Origin: JAWKTV01 sp041398905
GTDB taxonomy: Bacteria; Planctomycetota; Planctomycetia; Planctomycetales; Planctomycetaceae
Direction: 5' to 3'
Assembly (NCBI GenBank): GCA_041398905.1
Contig: JAWKTV010000008.1
Coordinates: 124,001-188,000, forward strand
DNA length: 64,000 nt
The position numbers and the translations under genes are program-made. Positions within the stretch are counted from its first letter, which is position 1. Each line of letters opens with the position of its first letter. The notes below the pieces were generated by a model, which did no database searches, was not told the origin of the DNA, and saw only the letters and a program-made list of their open reading frames with translations. This document shows positions 21,732 through 30,824 of the stretch, in pieces.

Positions 21732-23321
21732 ATGCCTTCGCCCGCTCCCCGCCGTGCCCTCGTCAGTGTGAGCGACAAGGCCGGTCTGGACACGTTCGTC
21801 CAGGGTCTCACCGCACTCGGCTTCGAGATTCTTTCGACGGGCGGCACCTCCCGCTTCCTCAAGGAACGGGGCGTCCCGGTCATCGACATCTCCGAGTACA
21901 CCGGCTTCCCAGAAGTCATGGATGGCCGCGTCAAGACGCTTCACCCCAAGGTCCACGGTGCGATCCTCGGTCGACCCGACCTCCCCGGTGACGCCGCCGC
22001 CATCCAGGCCCACGGCATCATCCCCTTCGAACTGGTCGTCTGTAACCTCTACCCCTTTGAAGAAACGATCGCCAAAGCCGGCGTCACATATGACGAAGCG
22101 GTCGAGCAGATCGATATCGGCGGACCAAGCATGGTCCGCTCGGCGGCAAAGAACCATGCCTACGTCGGCATCGTCACCTCACCCAGCCAGTACGGAGAAG
22201 TGCTCGCCGCCTTGCAAGCCGGTACGCTCTCGCTCGAACTGCGGCGGCGGTTGATGCAGGCGGCCTTCGAAATGACCGCCCGCTACGACCGGGCCATCGC
22301 CAATCACTTCGCCAAACAGGCGACCGCGACCACCGAAGCCACAGCCCACTCCAGCTTCAGCGACACTCTCGACCTGCACTTCAAAAGACGGGCCACGCTG
22401 CGTTACGGCGAGAACCCGCACCAGGACGCCGCCTTTTACGTCGAAGCGAACCCCGCGGCCGCGGCCCTGGCTGCCGCTGAAATCCTGCACGGCAAGGAAC
22501 TCTCCTACAACAACCTGCTCGATCTCGATGCCGCGCTGGGGATCGTCCGCGAGTTCAACGACCCGGCGGCGGTCGTCATCAAGCACAACAATCCGTGCGG
22601 CTGCGCCATCGCCGAGAGCCTCCGCGACGCGTTCCTCAACGCCTATGCTGGCGATCCAGTGAGCGCGTTCGGCTCGATCCTCGGGTTCAACCGCGCGATC
22701 GACGCCGCGACCGCCGAGGCGCTCTGCGAACCGAACCGCTTCATCGAGGCGATCATCGCCCCCGACTATGAGCCGGCCGCGTTCGAGTTGCTCACCACGA
22801 AGCCCAAGTGGCGAAACAACGTCCGCCTGTTGAAGCTCCCCGCCCTGACCGCCGCGCAGCCCGTCGCCCATGAGTACCGCCGCGTGACGGGCGGCCTGCT
22901 GGTGCAGGATCGCGACGACCAGCCGGACCCCGAAGCCGATTGGAAGGTGGTCACCGACCGCCAACCCACCGCCGATGAAATGCGGGACCTCGCCTTCGCC
23001 TGGCGCGTCTGCAAGCACGTCAAGTCCAACGCGATTCTGCTGGCGAAGGACGGCGCTGTCGTCGGTGTTGGGGCCGGTCAGATGAGTCGGCTCGACTCCT
23101 CAAACATCGCCGCCGAGAAGGCCGGCGAACGAGCACACGGCGCGGTCGTCGCGTCCGACGCGTTCTTCCCGTTCCGCGACGGCGTTGACACGGTCGCGAA
23201 GAGCGGCATCACTGCCATCATTCAGCCAGGCGGCAGCAAGGGAGACTCCGAGACCATCGCCGCAGCGAACGAGCATGGACTCGCGATGATCTTCACTGGC
23301 CGCCGGCACTTCAAGCACTAA
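21732..23321 (+). CDS. purH: Bifunctional AICAR formyltransferase/IMP cyclohydrolase
   Basis: PurH does the last two steps of de novo purine synthesis, from AICAR through FAICAR to IMP. The N-terminal cyclohydrolase domain has LVSVSDKAGLDTFVQ, STGGTSRFL and DGRVKTLHPKVHGAIL. The C-terminal transformylase domain has RYGENPHQDAAF, VIKHNNPCGCA with the catalytic KH, and KSNAILLAKDGAVVGVGAGQ. The ATG at 21732 starts directly before the first strand; an earlier in-frame ATG at 21702 adds ten unlikely residues. Length 529 is normal and the frame is intact. It converges on the next gene with a 14-base gap. Confidence 0.96.
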   Translation: MPSPAPRRALVSVSDKAGLDTFVQGLTALGFEILSTGGTSRFLKERGVPVIDISEYTGFPEVMDGRVKTLHPKVHGAILGRPDLPGDAAAIQAHGIIPFELVVCNLYPFEETIAKAGVTYDEAVEQIDIGGPSMVRSAAKNHAYVGIVTSPSQYGEVLAALQAGTLSLELRRRLMQAAFEMTARYDRAIANHFAKQATATTEATAHSSFSDTLDLHFKRRATLRYGENPHQDAAFYVEANPAAAALAAAEILHGKELSYNNLLDLDAALGIVREFNDPAAVVIKHNNPCGCAIAESLRDAFLNAYAGDPVSAFGSILGFNRAIDAATAEALCEPNRFIEAIIAPDYEPAAFELLTTKPKWRNNVRLLKLPALTAAQPVAHEYRRVTGGLLVQDRDDQPDPEADWKVVTDRQPTADEMRDLAFAWRVCKHVKSNAILLAKDGAVVGVGAGQMSRLDSSNIAAEKAGERAHGAVVASDAFFPFRDGVDTVAKSGITAIIQPGGSKGDSETIAAANEHGLAMIFTGRRHFKH

Positions 23322-23335
23322 CAGCGCGCCGTGTC

Positions 23336-24580
23336 TCACCGAGACTGAGTGTTGACGATCGTCCCGTCCGTCAGCTCCCGCTCCAGTGCGGATCGGGTGC
23401 TGAGCGGTTCCGATGTCCGCCGCGCCCGGCCCCACCAGCCATCGCGGCGTGCGATCGTCACCTGCCACGTCCCCTCAGGCAGTGAATCGACGAGCGTCCT
23501 CGCGACCGCCAGCTTCCACCGCTCTTGCGGATAGGCCGGGACGCGCCGCTCGACGAAGCTCCACTGCTCGATCCCCACCCGGCACCATCGCTCCAGCGGA
23601 GCCGGCGACCCCACGAGCGGTCGCAAGCTCGCTGGCAACTCGTCGATGAAAGCTTCGTCAATCATCAGGGTGACCGTCGCCGGCCGGGAGGAGTAGACCG
23701 ACCATCCCGGCCAGTAGTCCCACTGGTGAAAGTTCGTCAGCAGCGGAGCCGCGATCGCGACGCAGGCCAACAGCATCGCGGACCGCGCCAGTATTCGCGA
23801 CGAGTCCTCGGGCACCTCCGTCGCATCGACTCGGGTACTGAACAGCAGCCAGACCAGCACGATCAATGCTGCGTTCCAGCCCAGCACGCCCGCGTGATGA
23901 TTCAGACCCAGCGGCCCCAATGCCATCAGCAGCAGCAGATGCATCAGCGTCGCCCCGAGTCGGCCTGCCTTTCGGAGCGCCGGCATCACAAGCGCCACCG
24001 CGATCACGATCTCGATGGCGGGCATGCCCCAGGCCAGACCAAGCCGCACCTGCTCGGGAAGCCGCGCCGCTTCACGCCCCAACGCAGTCAGCAGCCCCCC
24101 CAGCAGCAGTTGTCCATGCTGCTCGACAAACAGCGGGTCGATCTTCGAGATCCCCGACCAGAAGTAAATGCTCGCCAACAGCCACCGTCCGCACCGCACC
24201 GCGATCGACGTCGGCGTCAGGACGACAAGCGCCGCCATCAACCAGCATTGCCAAGCCCACGGCTGCAGCCGCTGCTGATCGAGCAGCAGCAGCCCGCCCA
24301 GCGTCACCGCGAACATCCCCGCCGCCGCGCGAAACGGCCCCGCCGAGCCACGCAACCCTGGTGCCAGTCCCACGGCCACCATCGCCGTCACCGCGATCCC
24401 CAATCCGACCGTCAGCAACTGATCGACCGCGATCGGCACGCCGCACAAACTCGCTAGCCACGGGACGCGCGGAAGCGGGCCGCCCTCCCACCACAGCGGA
24501 AATGACAGTCCCACCAGACCGCCAGTCGTCAGGCCGAGCCACACCGCCAGCCAGTTCACCCGCATGATCTTCGAGTTCAC
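23336..24580 (-). CDS. Multi-pass membrane protein, HTTM/DoxX-like
   Basis: A 414-residue protein with about eight membrane segments in the first 280 residues and a soluble C-terminal domain of about 120 residues. YFWSGISKIDPLF in the membrane part resembles the conserved stretch of HTTM/DoxX-type planctomycete proteins, but the exact family is uncertain. The C-terminal part has many Trp and Arg (RWCRVGIEQWSFVERRV). The GTG start overlaps the TGA stop of the upstream gene in GTGA, so the two are translationally coupled. The function is unknown. Confidence 0.65.
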   Translation of the reverse strand: MNSKIMRVNWLAVWLGLTTGGLVGLSFPLWWEGGPLPRVPWLASLCGVPIAVDQLLTVGLGIAVTAMVAVGLAPGLRGSAGPFRAAAGMFAVTLGGLLLLDQQRLQPWAWQCWLMAALVVLTPTSIAVRCGRWLLASIYFWSGISKIDPLFVEQHGQLLLGGLLTALGREAARLPEQVRLGLAWGMPAIEIVIAVALVMPALRKAGRLGATLMHLLLLMALGPLGLNHHAGVLGWNAALIVLVWLLFSTRVDATEVPEDSSRILARSAMLLACVAIAAPLLTNFHQWDYWPGWSVYSSRPATVTLMIDEAFIDELPASLRPLVGSPAPLERWCRVGIEQWSFVERRVPAYPQERWKLAVARTLVDSLPEGTWQVTIARRDGWWGRARRTSEPLSTRSALERELTDGTIVNTQSR

Positions 24581-25776
24581 CGGCTTTTCTCGACCGGAGT
24601 GGGGACAAACGGTTTGATGTCAACAAACGCGCGGCCCGCTTCATCCGTCCGAACCTGCTTGGTCAGCTCCGCCTTACGAATGATGGAATTGAGCATCAGC
24701 GACCAGCTCGTTCGCTTCTGCGGATAGCTGACGAGCTTGGCTTCGAGATTGACCTCGGTCGCACGGGTAGCGCGGTAGTCAACGGTCAACGGAATCTCGA
24801 TCGCGGCAGCGGCCGCGTCCAGCACGTCCTGCAGAGCCGCATCTTCGAAACCAATTTCCACGAATTCGTACAGTTTGGGAGCGACCTTCGACTGCTCAAA
24901 CTGGTCCGACAGCTCCCAGCCGACCGGCCACGACTGCACCGCCGGCTGCAACGGCTCCACCGCCAGCTCCAGGCTGCCGTCCGGCGTTCGCAACGGTCGG
25001 AAGCCGAGGCCGTACTCACGCAACACAATCGCCAGGGCCGTCCCGGCGGTGATGCCCTGCACACGATTCTCGACCGGGTTTCCCGGCTGCCTCTCCAACT
25101 CCGCGTCCGCTGCGCTCAAACGATGCAGCGGGTACTCCGCCGGCAACGGCAGCTTCGCAATCGCCTCATTCAAGGGGAGCCCCTCCACCTCCGTCTCCAC
25201 CGGCTTCGCCAGCGACTCATACACGTCCGAAAACTGCAAGTCGGTCAGTCCCCACAACGGCTTCCCGGCCGGCGCACCGAGCGCGCCGTAGCTCAGCAGC
25301 TCGTCGATCCACTCCTTCAGCTCGCGGGACTGTTCGCTGGTGTAATCTCGGTCCGCGAACCGCAGGTCGCCCCGCTCATTCAACTGCCCGGTGACCCGCA
25401 CCATCCGCAACGTACCACGCACCTCCTCCTCGACCCCCAGTTCATCCCCGAAGACCGGCTGCCGCATCCGTGGAGTGACACCCATTTCCGAGAGCAACTT
25501 CGCCCACCGCTGTGCCGCGAGCTGCCCGCCGAACTGCGGCGTCAGAATGGTGAACTCGACCAGCGTCTTGAGGTTCTGCCTGGGAGCGCGTCCCGTTGCT
25601 TCCACCTGCTCGCCAAAGCTCGGAGCGTCCGCCGCCCCCGCCGGTCGTGGCGGTCGCGTCACCCGTGGGACCACATCGCTGCGAGACTGCGCGAACAAGC
25701 TCACCGTGCTGAGCAGCGTTAGACCGCAGGTCACCAACAGCAGCCGCTGGCGCGGGGCTACAGGTTCAAGATTCAT
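24577..25776 (-). CDS. Exported hypothetical protein
   Basis: The N-terminus (RLLLVTCGLTLLSTVSLFAQS) is a signal peptide with cleavage expected after FAQ or near it. The mature part of about 370 residues is soluble, with two repeated-looking segments: LKTLVEFTILTPQFGG and YEFVEIGFEDAALQDVLDAA, the latter like the short secretin/STN-type motif of planctomycete proteins. The ATG at 25776 has GGGGAGA eight bases upstream. It is the first gene of a two-gene unit with the membrane protein, so the two products probably act together at the envelope. The actual role is unknown. Confidence 0.65.
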   Translation of the reverse strand: MNLEPVAPRQRLLLVTCGLTLLSTVSLFAQSRSDVVPRVTRPPRPAGAADAPSFGEQVEATGRAPRQNLKTLVEFTILTPQFGGQLAAQRWAKLLSEMGVTPRMRQPVFGDELGVEEEVRGTLRMVRVTGQLNERGDLRFADRDYTSEQSRELKEWIDELLSYGALGAPAGKPLWGLTDLQFSDVYESLAKPVETEVEGLPLNEAIAKLPLPAEYPLHRLSAADAELERQPGNPVENRVQGITAGTALAIVLREYGLGFRPLRTPDGSLELAVEPLQPAVQSWPVGWELSDQFEQSKVAPKLYEFVEIGFEDAALQDVLDAAAAAIEIPLTVDYRATRATEVNLEAKLVSYPQKRTSWSLMLNSIIRKAELTKQVRTDEAGRAFVDIKPFVPTPVEKSR

Positions 25777-26037
25777 GGAAGTCTCCCCATCGGTCAGACT
25801 CGCGCGCCGCCGAATCCATCGCGGCGCGAATGGCCACATTGCATTCCCCGGATGCTACGCCAATCCAGCCGCGGCGGCCAAGTCGATTCTGCTCACCATC
25901 GAGTCCCCCAAGTTCGCCGGCCGCCCGCGGACAGTCGTGCCAGGCCAACCAACGACCTCGTGCTCCGAACTCCAGGCGAGCCTGCCGGGTGCGGTCGCTG
26001 GTTGGTGGGGGATGCGGCGGCGCAGTGCAGGATCTTC

Positions 26038-26149
26038 GGCGAGCCGGTGTGCGTCAGCACCCGGAACGGGGCGATACCGAGACAGCGAGCAGGCCGGGGC
26101 CTCACGGCCACCGGCTCGCCAACATCGATGGAAATCCCGCATCCCCAAC
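26038..26149. repeat. Dispersed element, family B, copy 1
   Basis: The unit begins GGCGAGCCGGTGTGCGTCAG and closes with CACGGCCACCGGCTCGCC, so the ends form an inverted repeat (GGCGAGCCGGTG). It is followed by a conserved flank AATCCCGCATCCCC. The same ends, order and flank occur at 36219-36366, while the interior differs. It lies 130-240 bases upstream of the DUF1501 gene. No other feature was seen in the remaining part of the 25777-26282 gap. Confidence 0.75.
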
Positions 26150-26282
26150 TTTGGGCGACCGCACCCAGCTTGCCAGCGGAGCCACCCACCCATTGAACCC
26201 AGCCGATGAACCGATCAGAATCGACCAGGCCAACCGACACCAGCTCGGTTTGCTGCCCATGCTGTCGAATGGAAAGCAGATC

Positions 26283-27767
26283 ATGCCCGTACCACCACTG
26301 TCCCATCTTGAAGTGACGCGCCGCGAGCTCCTCGGGTCGAGCGGCGTCGCCATCGGGGGGGCGGCGCTCGCGATGCTGCTCCAAAGGGACGGGCGGGCTG
26401 CATCACCGGGTGCGGCGGACAGTCAGCCTGACTCGACATCACATGGCGGTCTGCCCGGCCTGCCGCACATCGCCCCCCGCGCCAAGAACGTCATCTACCT
26501 CTTCCAGAACGGCGCACCAACGCACGTCGACCTGTTTGACTGGAAGCCCAAACTCGCGGAGTTGCACGGGCAGCCGGTCCCGGAAGGCTACGTCGGCGGC
26601 AAACGCTTCAGCACCATGACCGGCGCGGCCGATGGCAAACTCATGCTCGCCCCGGTTGAGCCCTTCGCCCAGCATGGGGAATGCGGTGCCTGGGTCAGCA
26701 GTTTCATGCCCTACACCGCCCAAGTCGTTGACCAATTGTGCTTCGTCAAGAGCATGCACACCGAAGCAGTCAATCACGCACCGGCGATCAGCTTTCTCCT
26801 CAGCGGCGGGCAGATACCCGGCCGGCCGACACTGGGTGCCTGGCTCACGTATGGCCTCGGCAGCGAGTGTGACAACCTGCCCGGCTTCGTCGTCATGACC
26901 TCTGTCAGCAAAGGGACATCGTGTGGGCAGATCTTCTATGACTTCTACTGGGGGAGCGGCTTTCTGCCGACGAAGTACTCCGGCGTCAAATTGCGCGGCA
27001 GCGGAGACCCGGTGCTCTACCTCTCAAATCCCGACGGCATCTCGCGCGACATGCGTCGCGACTGGATTCACGATGTCAATCGGATCAACGCGCTGCAGCA
27101 CGCGGCGGTGGGCGACCCGGAGATCGCCACTCGCATCGCGCAATACGAGATGGCGTTCAAGATGCAGGCGAGCGTCCCCGACCTCGCGGACATCTCCGAC
27201 GAATCCCCGGCCACGTTGGAACTGTACGGACCGCAGGTGACCGAGCCGGGCACGTTCGCCCACAACTGCCTGCTCGCCCGCCGGATGATCGAGCGGGGTG
27301 TTCGCTGTGTGCAGCTCATGCACGCCGGCTGGGACCAGCACAACAGCCTGACGACGGAACTGTACACGCAGTGCAAAGACACCGACCAACCCTCGGCCGC
27401 CCTCGTCCGCGACCTCGCCATGCGGGGACTGCTCGATGAAACGCTCGTCATCTGGGGCGGTGAATTCGGCCGCACGCCGTTCATCCAGGGGGACATCAAC
27501 AACCGCCCTCGCTGGGGACGCGATCATCACCCCTATGCCTTCACCGTCTGGCTTGCGGGGGGCGGCGTTCGGCCCGGCATCAGCTACGGGGCGAGCGACG
27601 ACCTTGGCATCAACGTCGCCGAAAACCCGGTACACGTCCACGACTTGCAGGCGACCATCCTGCACCTGCTCGGCATCGACCACGAGCGGCTGACCTACAA
27701 GTTCCAGGGCCGCAACTTCCGCCTGACAGACGTGCATGGCGAGGTCGTCCACGACATTCTGGCGTAG
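26283..27767 (+). CDS. DUF1501 protein with Tat signal
   Basis: DUF1501 proteins are sulfatase-like folds found in large numbers in planctomycetes, exported through Tat. The N-terminus has TRRELLGSSGVAIGGAALAM, a twin-arginine signal. Conserved pieces are NVIYLFQNGAPTHVDLFDWK, HTEAVNHAPAISFLLSG, GWDQHNSL, ETLVIWGGEFGRTPF and GRDHHPYAFTVWLAGGG. The start is taken at the ATG at 26283; 26259 is possible. The stop is 113 bases before the DUF1080 gene, and such pairs usually act with CxxCH proteins on an unknown substrate. Confidence 0.9.
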   Translation: MPVPPLSHLEVTRRELLGSSGVAIGGAALAMLLQRDGRAASPGAADSQPDSTSHGGLPGLPHIAPRAKNVIYLFQNGAPTHVDLFDWKPKLAELHGQPVPEGYVGGKRFSTMTGAADGKLMLAPVEPFAQHGECGAWVSSFMPYTAQVVDQLCFVKSMHTEAVNHAPAISFLLSGGQIPGRPTLGAWLTYGLGSECDNLPGFVVMTSVSKGTSCGQIFYDFYWGSGFLPTKYSGVKLRGSGDPVLYLSNPDGISRDMRRDWIHDVNRINALQHAAVGDPEIATRIAQYEMAFKMQASVPDLADISDESPATLELYGPQVTEPGTFAHNCLLARRMIERGVRCVQLMHAGWDQHNSLTTELYTQCKDTDQPSAALVRDLAMRGLLDETLVIWGGEFGRTPFIQGDINNRPRWGRDHHPYAFTVWLAGGGVRPGISYGASDDLGINVAENPVHVHDLQATILHLLGIDHERLTYKFQGRNFRLTDVHGEVVHDILA

Positions 27768-27879
27768 CGCGGTCGGAACCGGGAATGCTCACGCCTCCTG
27801 CGACCCGCTAGTTCCTCCCAGCGCGATCCGATACAACGTTTCCGAGACAACTTTGCCCACCCCTTTGAGGACCTCGCCC

Positions 27880-29190
27880 ATGAAGCATGCCTGCTTTGCC
27901 TCGATCGCTGTCGCCCTGTTCGCGTCCGTCGCCTGCGCCTGGCCGGACGCAGATGCCAAACACGAAGGGTTCCGCCCGCTGTTCAACGGTCAGGATCTGA
28001 CCGGCTGGCACGGCATGACGACCTTCGACCCCGTCAAGCTCGCCAGCATGTCGGAAGAAGACCGGGCCAAGCAGCTCGCCGACTGGAACGCCACCATCGC
28101 CCCGCACTGGACCGTCGTCGACGGCGTGCTCGTCAACGATGGCCACGGAGCCTACCTGACGACCGACGAAGACTTCCGCGACTACGAACTGCTCGTCGAC
28201 TACAAGACCGTCCCCAAGGCCGATAGCGGCATCTACCTCAAGTCCACCCCGCAGGTTCAAATCTGGGATTCGACGGAAGAGTCGAAGTTCAACATCGGTG
28301 CGAACCTCGGGTCGGGCGGCCTGTGGAACAACTCCGCCGGTGCTCCCGGCAAGGACCCTGCGGAACTCGCCGACCGCCCCTTCGGTGAGTGGAACCATTT
28401 CCGCATTCAGCAGATCGGCGCCCGCACCAGCGTCTGGCTGAATGACAAGCACGTCGTCGATCACGCCATCATGGAGAACTACTTCCACCGCGATCAGCCC
28501 CTGTTCCCCACCGGGAAAATCCAGCTCCAGACCCACGGCGGCGAGATTAGCTGGCGCGGCGTCATGATCCGCGAAATCTCGCCCGAAGAAGCGAATCACA
28601 CCCTGCGTGAACACCTCGGCGACGGCTACACCGACCTGTTCAACGGCACCGACCTGACCGGCTGGACCGGAGCGGTCGCGAACTATGAGGTCGTCGACGG
28701 TGCCATTCGCTGCAAGCCGGGGCACGGCGGCGTGCTGCACACCGAGGAGATGTACGGCGACTTCCAGGTGCAACTGGAGATCAAGATTCCCGAAGGCTGC
28801 AACAACGGTCTCGCGATCCGCTACCCCGGTGAAGGCGACACCGCCTACACCGGCATGTGCGAATTGCAGGTGCTCGATTCGGAGCACCCCAAATACGCCA
28901 GCCTCGACGCTCGTCAGTACCACGGCTCGGCCTACGGCATGGTCGCCGCCCACCGCGGCTATCTGCGGCCCGCCGGCGAGTGGAACTTCCAGGTCGTCAC
29001 CGTCAAAGGCTCCAAGATCACCGTCGAACTCAACGGCAGCGTGATCCTCGATACCGACCTGTCGAAGGTGACCGAGTTCATGGGAGGCAGGCCGCATCCC
29101 GGCATGAACCGCACCGAAGGCTACTTCGGCTTCGCCGGTCACAGCGACCCGGTCGAGTTCCGCAACGTTAAGATCAAGCGACTGGAGTAG
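27880..29190 (+). CDS. Secreted protein with two DUF1080 (3-keto-disaccharide hydrolase-like) domains
   Basis: A signal peptide (CFASIAVALFASVACAW) leads a 437-residue protein. Two concanavalin-like DUF1080 domains follow: the first starts GFRPLFNGQDLTGWHGM (about residue 30) and the second YTDLFNGTDLTGWTGAV (about residue 248). Each has the ELLVDYKTVPKADSGIYLKS- or LEIKIPEGCNNGLAIRYP-type strand and the FRNVKIKRLE end. Members of this domain family include 3-keto-glycoside hydrolases, so sugar binding or cleavage outside the cytoplasm is likely. Two domains in one chain is less usual than one. GAGG is near -9. Confidence 0.88.
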   Translation: MKHACFASIAVALFASVACAWPDADAKHEGFRPLFNGQDLTGWHGMTTFDPVKLASMSEEDRAKQLADWNATIAPHWTVVDGVLVNDGHGAYLTTDEDFRDYELLVDYKTVPKADSGIYLKSTPQVQIWDSTEESKFNIGANLGSGGLWNNSAGAPGKDPAELADRPFGEWNHFRIQQIGARTSVWLNDKHVVDHAIMENYFHRDQPLFPTGKIQLQTHGGEISWRGVMIREISPEEANHTLREHLGDGYTDLFNGTDLTGWTGAVANYEVVDGAIRCKPGHGGVLHTEEMYGDFQVQLEIKIPEGCNNGLAIRYPGEGDTAYTGMCELQVLDSEHPKYASLDARQYHGSAYGMVAAHRGYLRPAGEWNFQVVTVKGSKITVELNGSVILDTDLSKVTEFMGGRPHPGMNRTEGYFGFAGHSDPVEFRNVKIKRLE

Positions 29191-29233
29191 CCGCATCGCG
29201 GCGGCTCTCGCCAATCACGTTTGTTCGCGAACC

Positions 29234-29262
29234 GGGGCCCGGCGCTCAAAACGCCGGGCCCC
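29234..29262. terminator. GC-rich hairpin between convergent genes
   Basis: An 11-bp perfect stem (GGGGCCCGGCG / CGCCGGGCCCC) with loop CTCAAAA lies between the DUF1080 gene and larC. No clear T-run follows on either strand, so it may act as a bidirectional, Rho-assisted terminator. Confidence 0.6.
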
Positions 29263-29285
29263 GCCGCGTTGATCCTCTCGTGAAA

Positions 29286-30632
29286 TTACCCATGATCGTG
29301 ATCGTGACCATGGTCATGATCGTGGTCATGCCGGTGGTCGTGGTCGTGGTCGTGGTCGTGCCGATGATCGTGGTCATGGTCATGGCCGCAATCATGATCG
29401 TGATCGTGCGAATGCCCATGCCCCTGCAGGTTCGCAAGCGCCTCTTCCGTCACTTCGATCGCATCATTGTCGAAGGCGGCCATCGCCGCGCGGTAGATAT
29501 CCTTGAGTGGCAGGCCCACCTCCGCCGCCAGCCGAGCACAGTCTTCGTACTCCGGCGAGAACTGCAGCGGGTGCCCCGGACGCCAAGCCAGCTTCCCGGC
29601 CACACTTCCCCAGGGTGTCTCGACATCGCACGCTTCCCGGGCCTGCTTGGCCCGTTCGATCATCGATCGACGAATCCCCAGCGTGCCGGTCTCGTTGAAC
29701 AGCAGCGTTTCCAGTTCATCGGCATCGGCTGGCCGACAGATGACTGACAGCATCGTGCCGGGCCGCGACTTCTTCATCATGATCGCCGTGCTGTAGACAT
29801 CGAGCGCCCCGGCCTCCAGCAGCATCCGGGTGGTATGCCCCAGCACTTCGCCCGTCGCCGTGTCGAGATTCGTCTCGAGCAAACAGACGACATCCCGGTG
29901 CGGACTTTCAATCGTCTCGCCGACGAACAGCCGCAAAACATTCGCCCGGTCCGCGAAATCCTTGGTGCCCGATCCATAGCCAATCGTCTCGATCGTCATC
30001 TCGGGTAGGGGCACGAATCCGTCCACCATCACCTTGATGATCGCCGCACCGGTTGGGGTGGTCAGTTCGGCGGAGATCGGCACATCGATCAGGGGCACGC
30101 CCTTGAGCAGTTCGGCGGTTCCCGGTGTCGGCACACGACAGACGCCGTGGTCGATGCGCACCTCACCCCGCCCGGTAGGAACTCGACTGCACAGCACGCT
30201 GTCGACATCCAGCAAGTCGAACCCGACCGCGACCCCCACGATGTCGACGATCGAGTCGATCGCCCCGACTTCATGAAAGTGAATCTGCTCAACGGTCGAG
30301 CCATGGACGGCCGCCTCCGCCTCGGCAACGGCCTGAAAGATCGACAACGCCAACTGTCGCTGCGCATCGGTGATTGCGTCGCCGGCGGCGTTGATGATCC
30401 GGTGAATGTCGCTGAGGTGCCGATGGGCATGCTGCTCGGGATGACGCACGTCGACCTTGGTGGCGCGAAAGCCGCCTTTGACGACCGTGCGAATGTCGAG
30501 TTCAACCCCCGGCAGGCCGAGCGCGTCGATCGCGCCGCGAATGGCGTCGGGATCGACCCCGGCGTCAATCAGGGCCCCCAGGGTCATGTCACCGCTGATA
30601 CCGGTCGCGCAGTCGAGGTATGCCACACGCAT
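29286..30632 (-). CDS. larC: Nickel-pincer cofactor biosynthesis protein LarC with His/Asp-rich tail
   Basis: LarC inserts nickel into the pincer cofactor of lactate racemase and related enzymes. The N-terminus MRVAYLDCATGISGDM and IHFHEVGAIDSIVDIVG are LarC signatures, followed by ELTTPTGAAIIK and MKKSRPGTMLSVIC. Full length is 448 residues with no break. After residue 400 comes a run of about 45 residues made of HD pairs with Arg, Gly and Cys, a nickel-binding tail encoded by a GTGATC/GTGGTC-type microsatellite. No larB, larE or larA is visible in this window, so its partners must lie elsewhere. Confidence 0.92.
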   Translation of the reverse strand: MRVAYLDCATGISGDMTLGALIDAGVDPDAIRGAIDALGLPGVELDIRTVVKGGFRATKVDVRHPEQHAHRHLSDIHRIINAAGDAITDAQRQLALSIFQAVAEAEAAVHGSTVEQIHFHEVGAIDSIVDIVGVAVGFDLLDVDSVLCSRVPTGRGEVRIDHGVCRVPTPGTAELLKGVPLIDVPISAELTTPTGAAIIKVMVDGFVPLPEMTIETIGYGSGTKDFADRANVLRLFVGETIESPHRDVVCLLETNLDTATGEVLGHTTRMLLEAGALDVYSTAIMMKKSRPGTMLSVICRPADADELETLLFNETGTLGIRRSMIERAKQAREACDVETPWGSVAGKLAWRPGHPLQFSPEYEDCARLAAEVGLPLKDIYRAAMAAFDNDAIEVTEEALANLQGHGHSHDHDHDCGHDHDHDHRHDHDHDHDHRHDHDHDHGHDHDHG

Positions 30633-30824
30633 GGGAGTCGTTCGCTGGAGAATTGGCGGGGCCGTCGAGTGACCGCGGCGACAACGTCGGTTCGATTGTG
30701 AATTGAGCGCCGCGGGTGGTGCATCAGAAGGATTGCCGCACCTCGCGGCAAGCGAGCGGACGTAGGAACCTCGAATCCGGGCTTGGCGATCACCGGGCTG
30801 GAAACACTGGCTTCAGTCGACGCT

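Noticed and set aside
29286..29420. Short tandem repeats that could be taken for a CRISPR array
   Set aside because: There are no spacers of even length; the repeats are in frame and code for the His/Asp tail of LarC.
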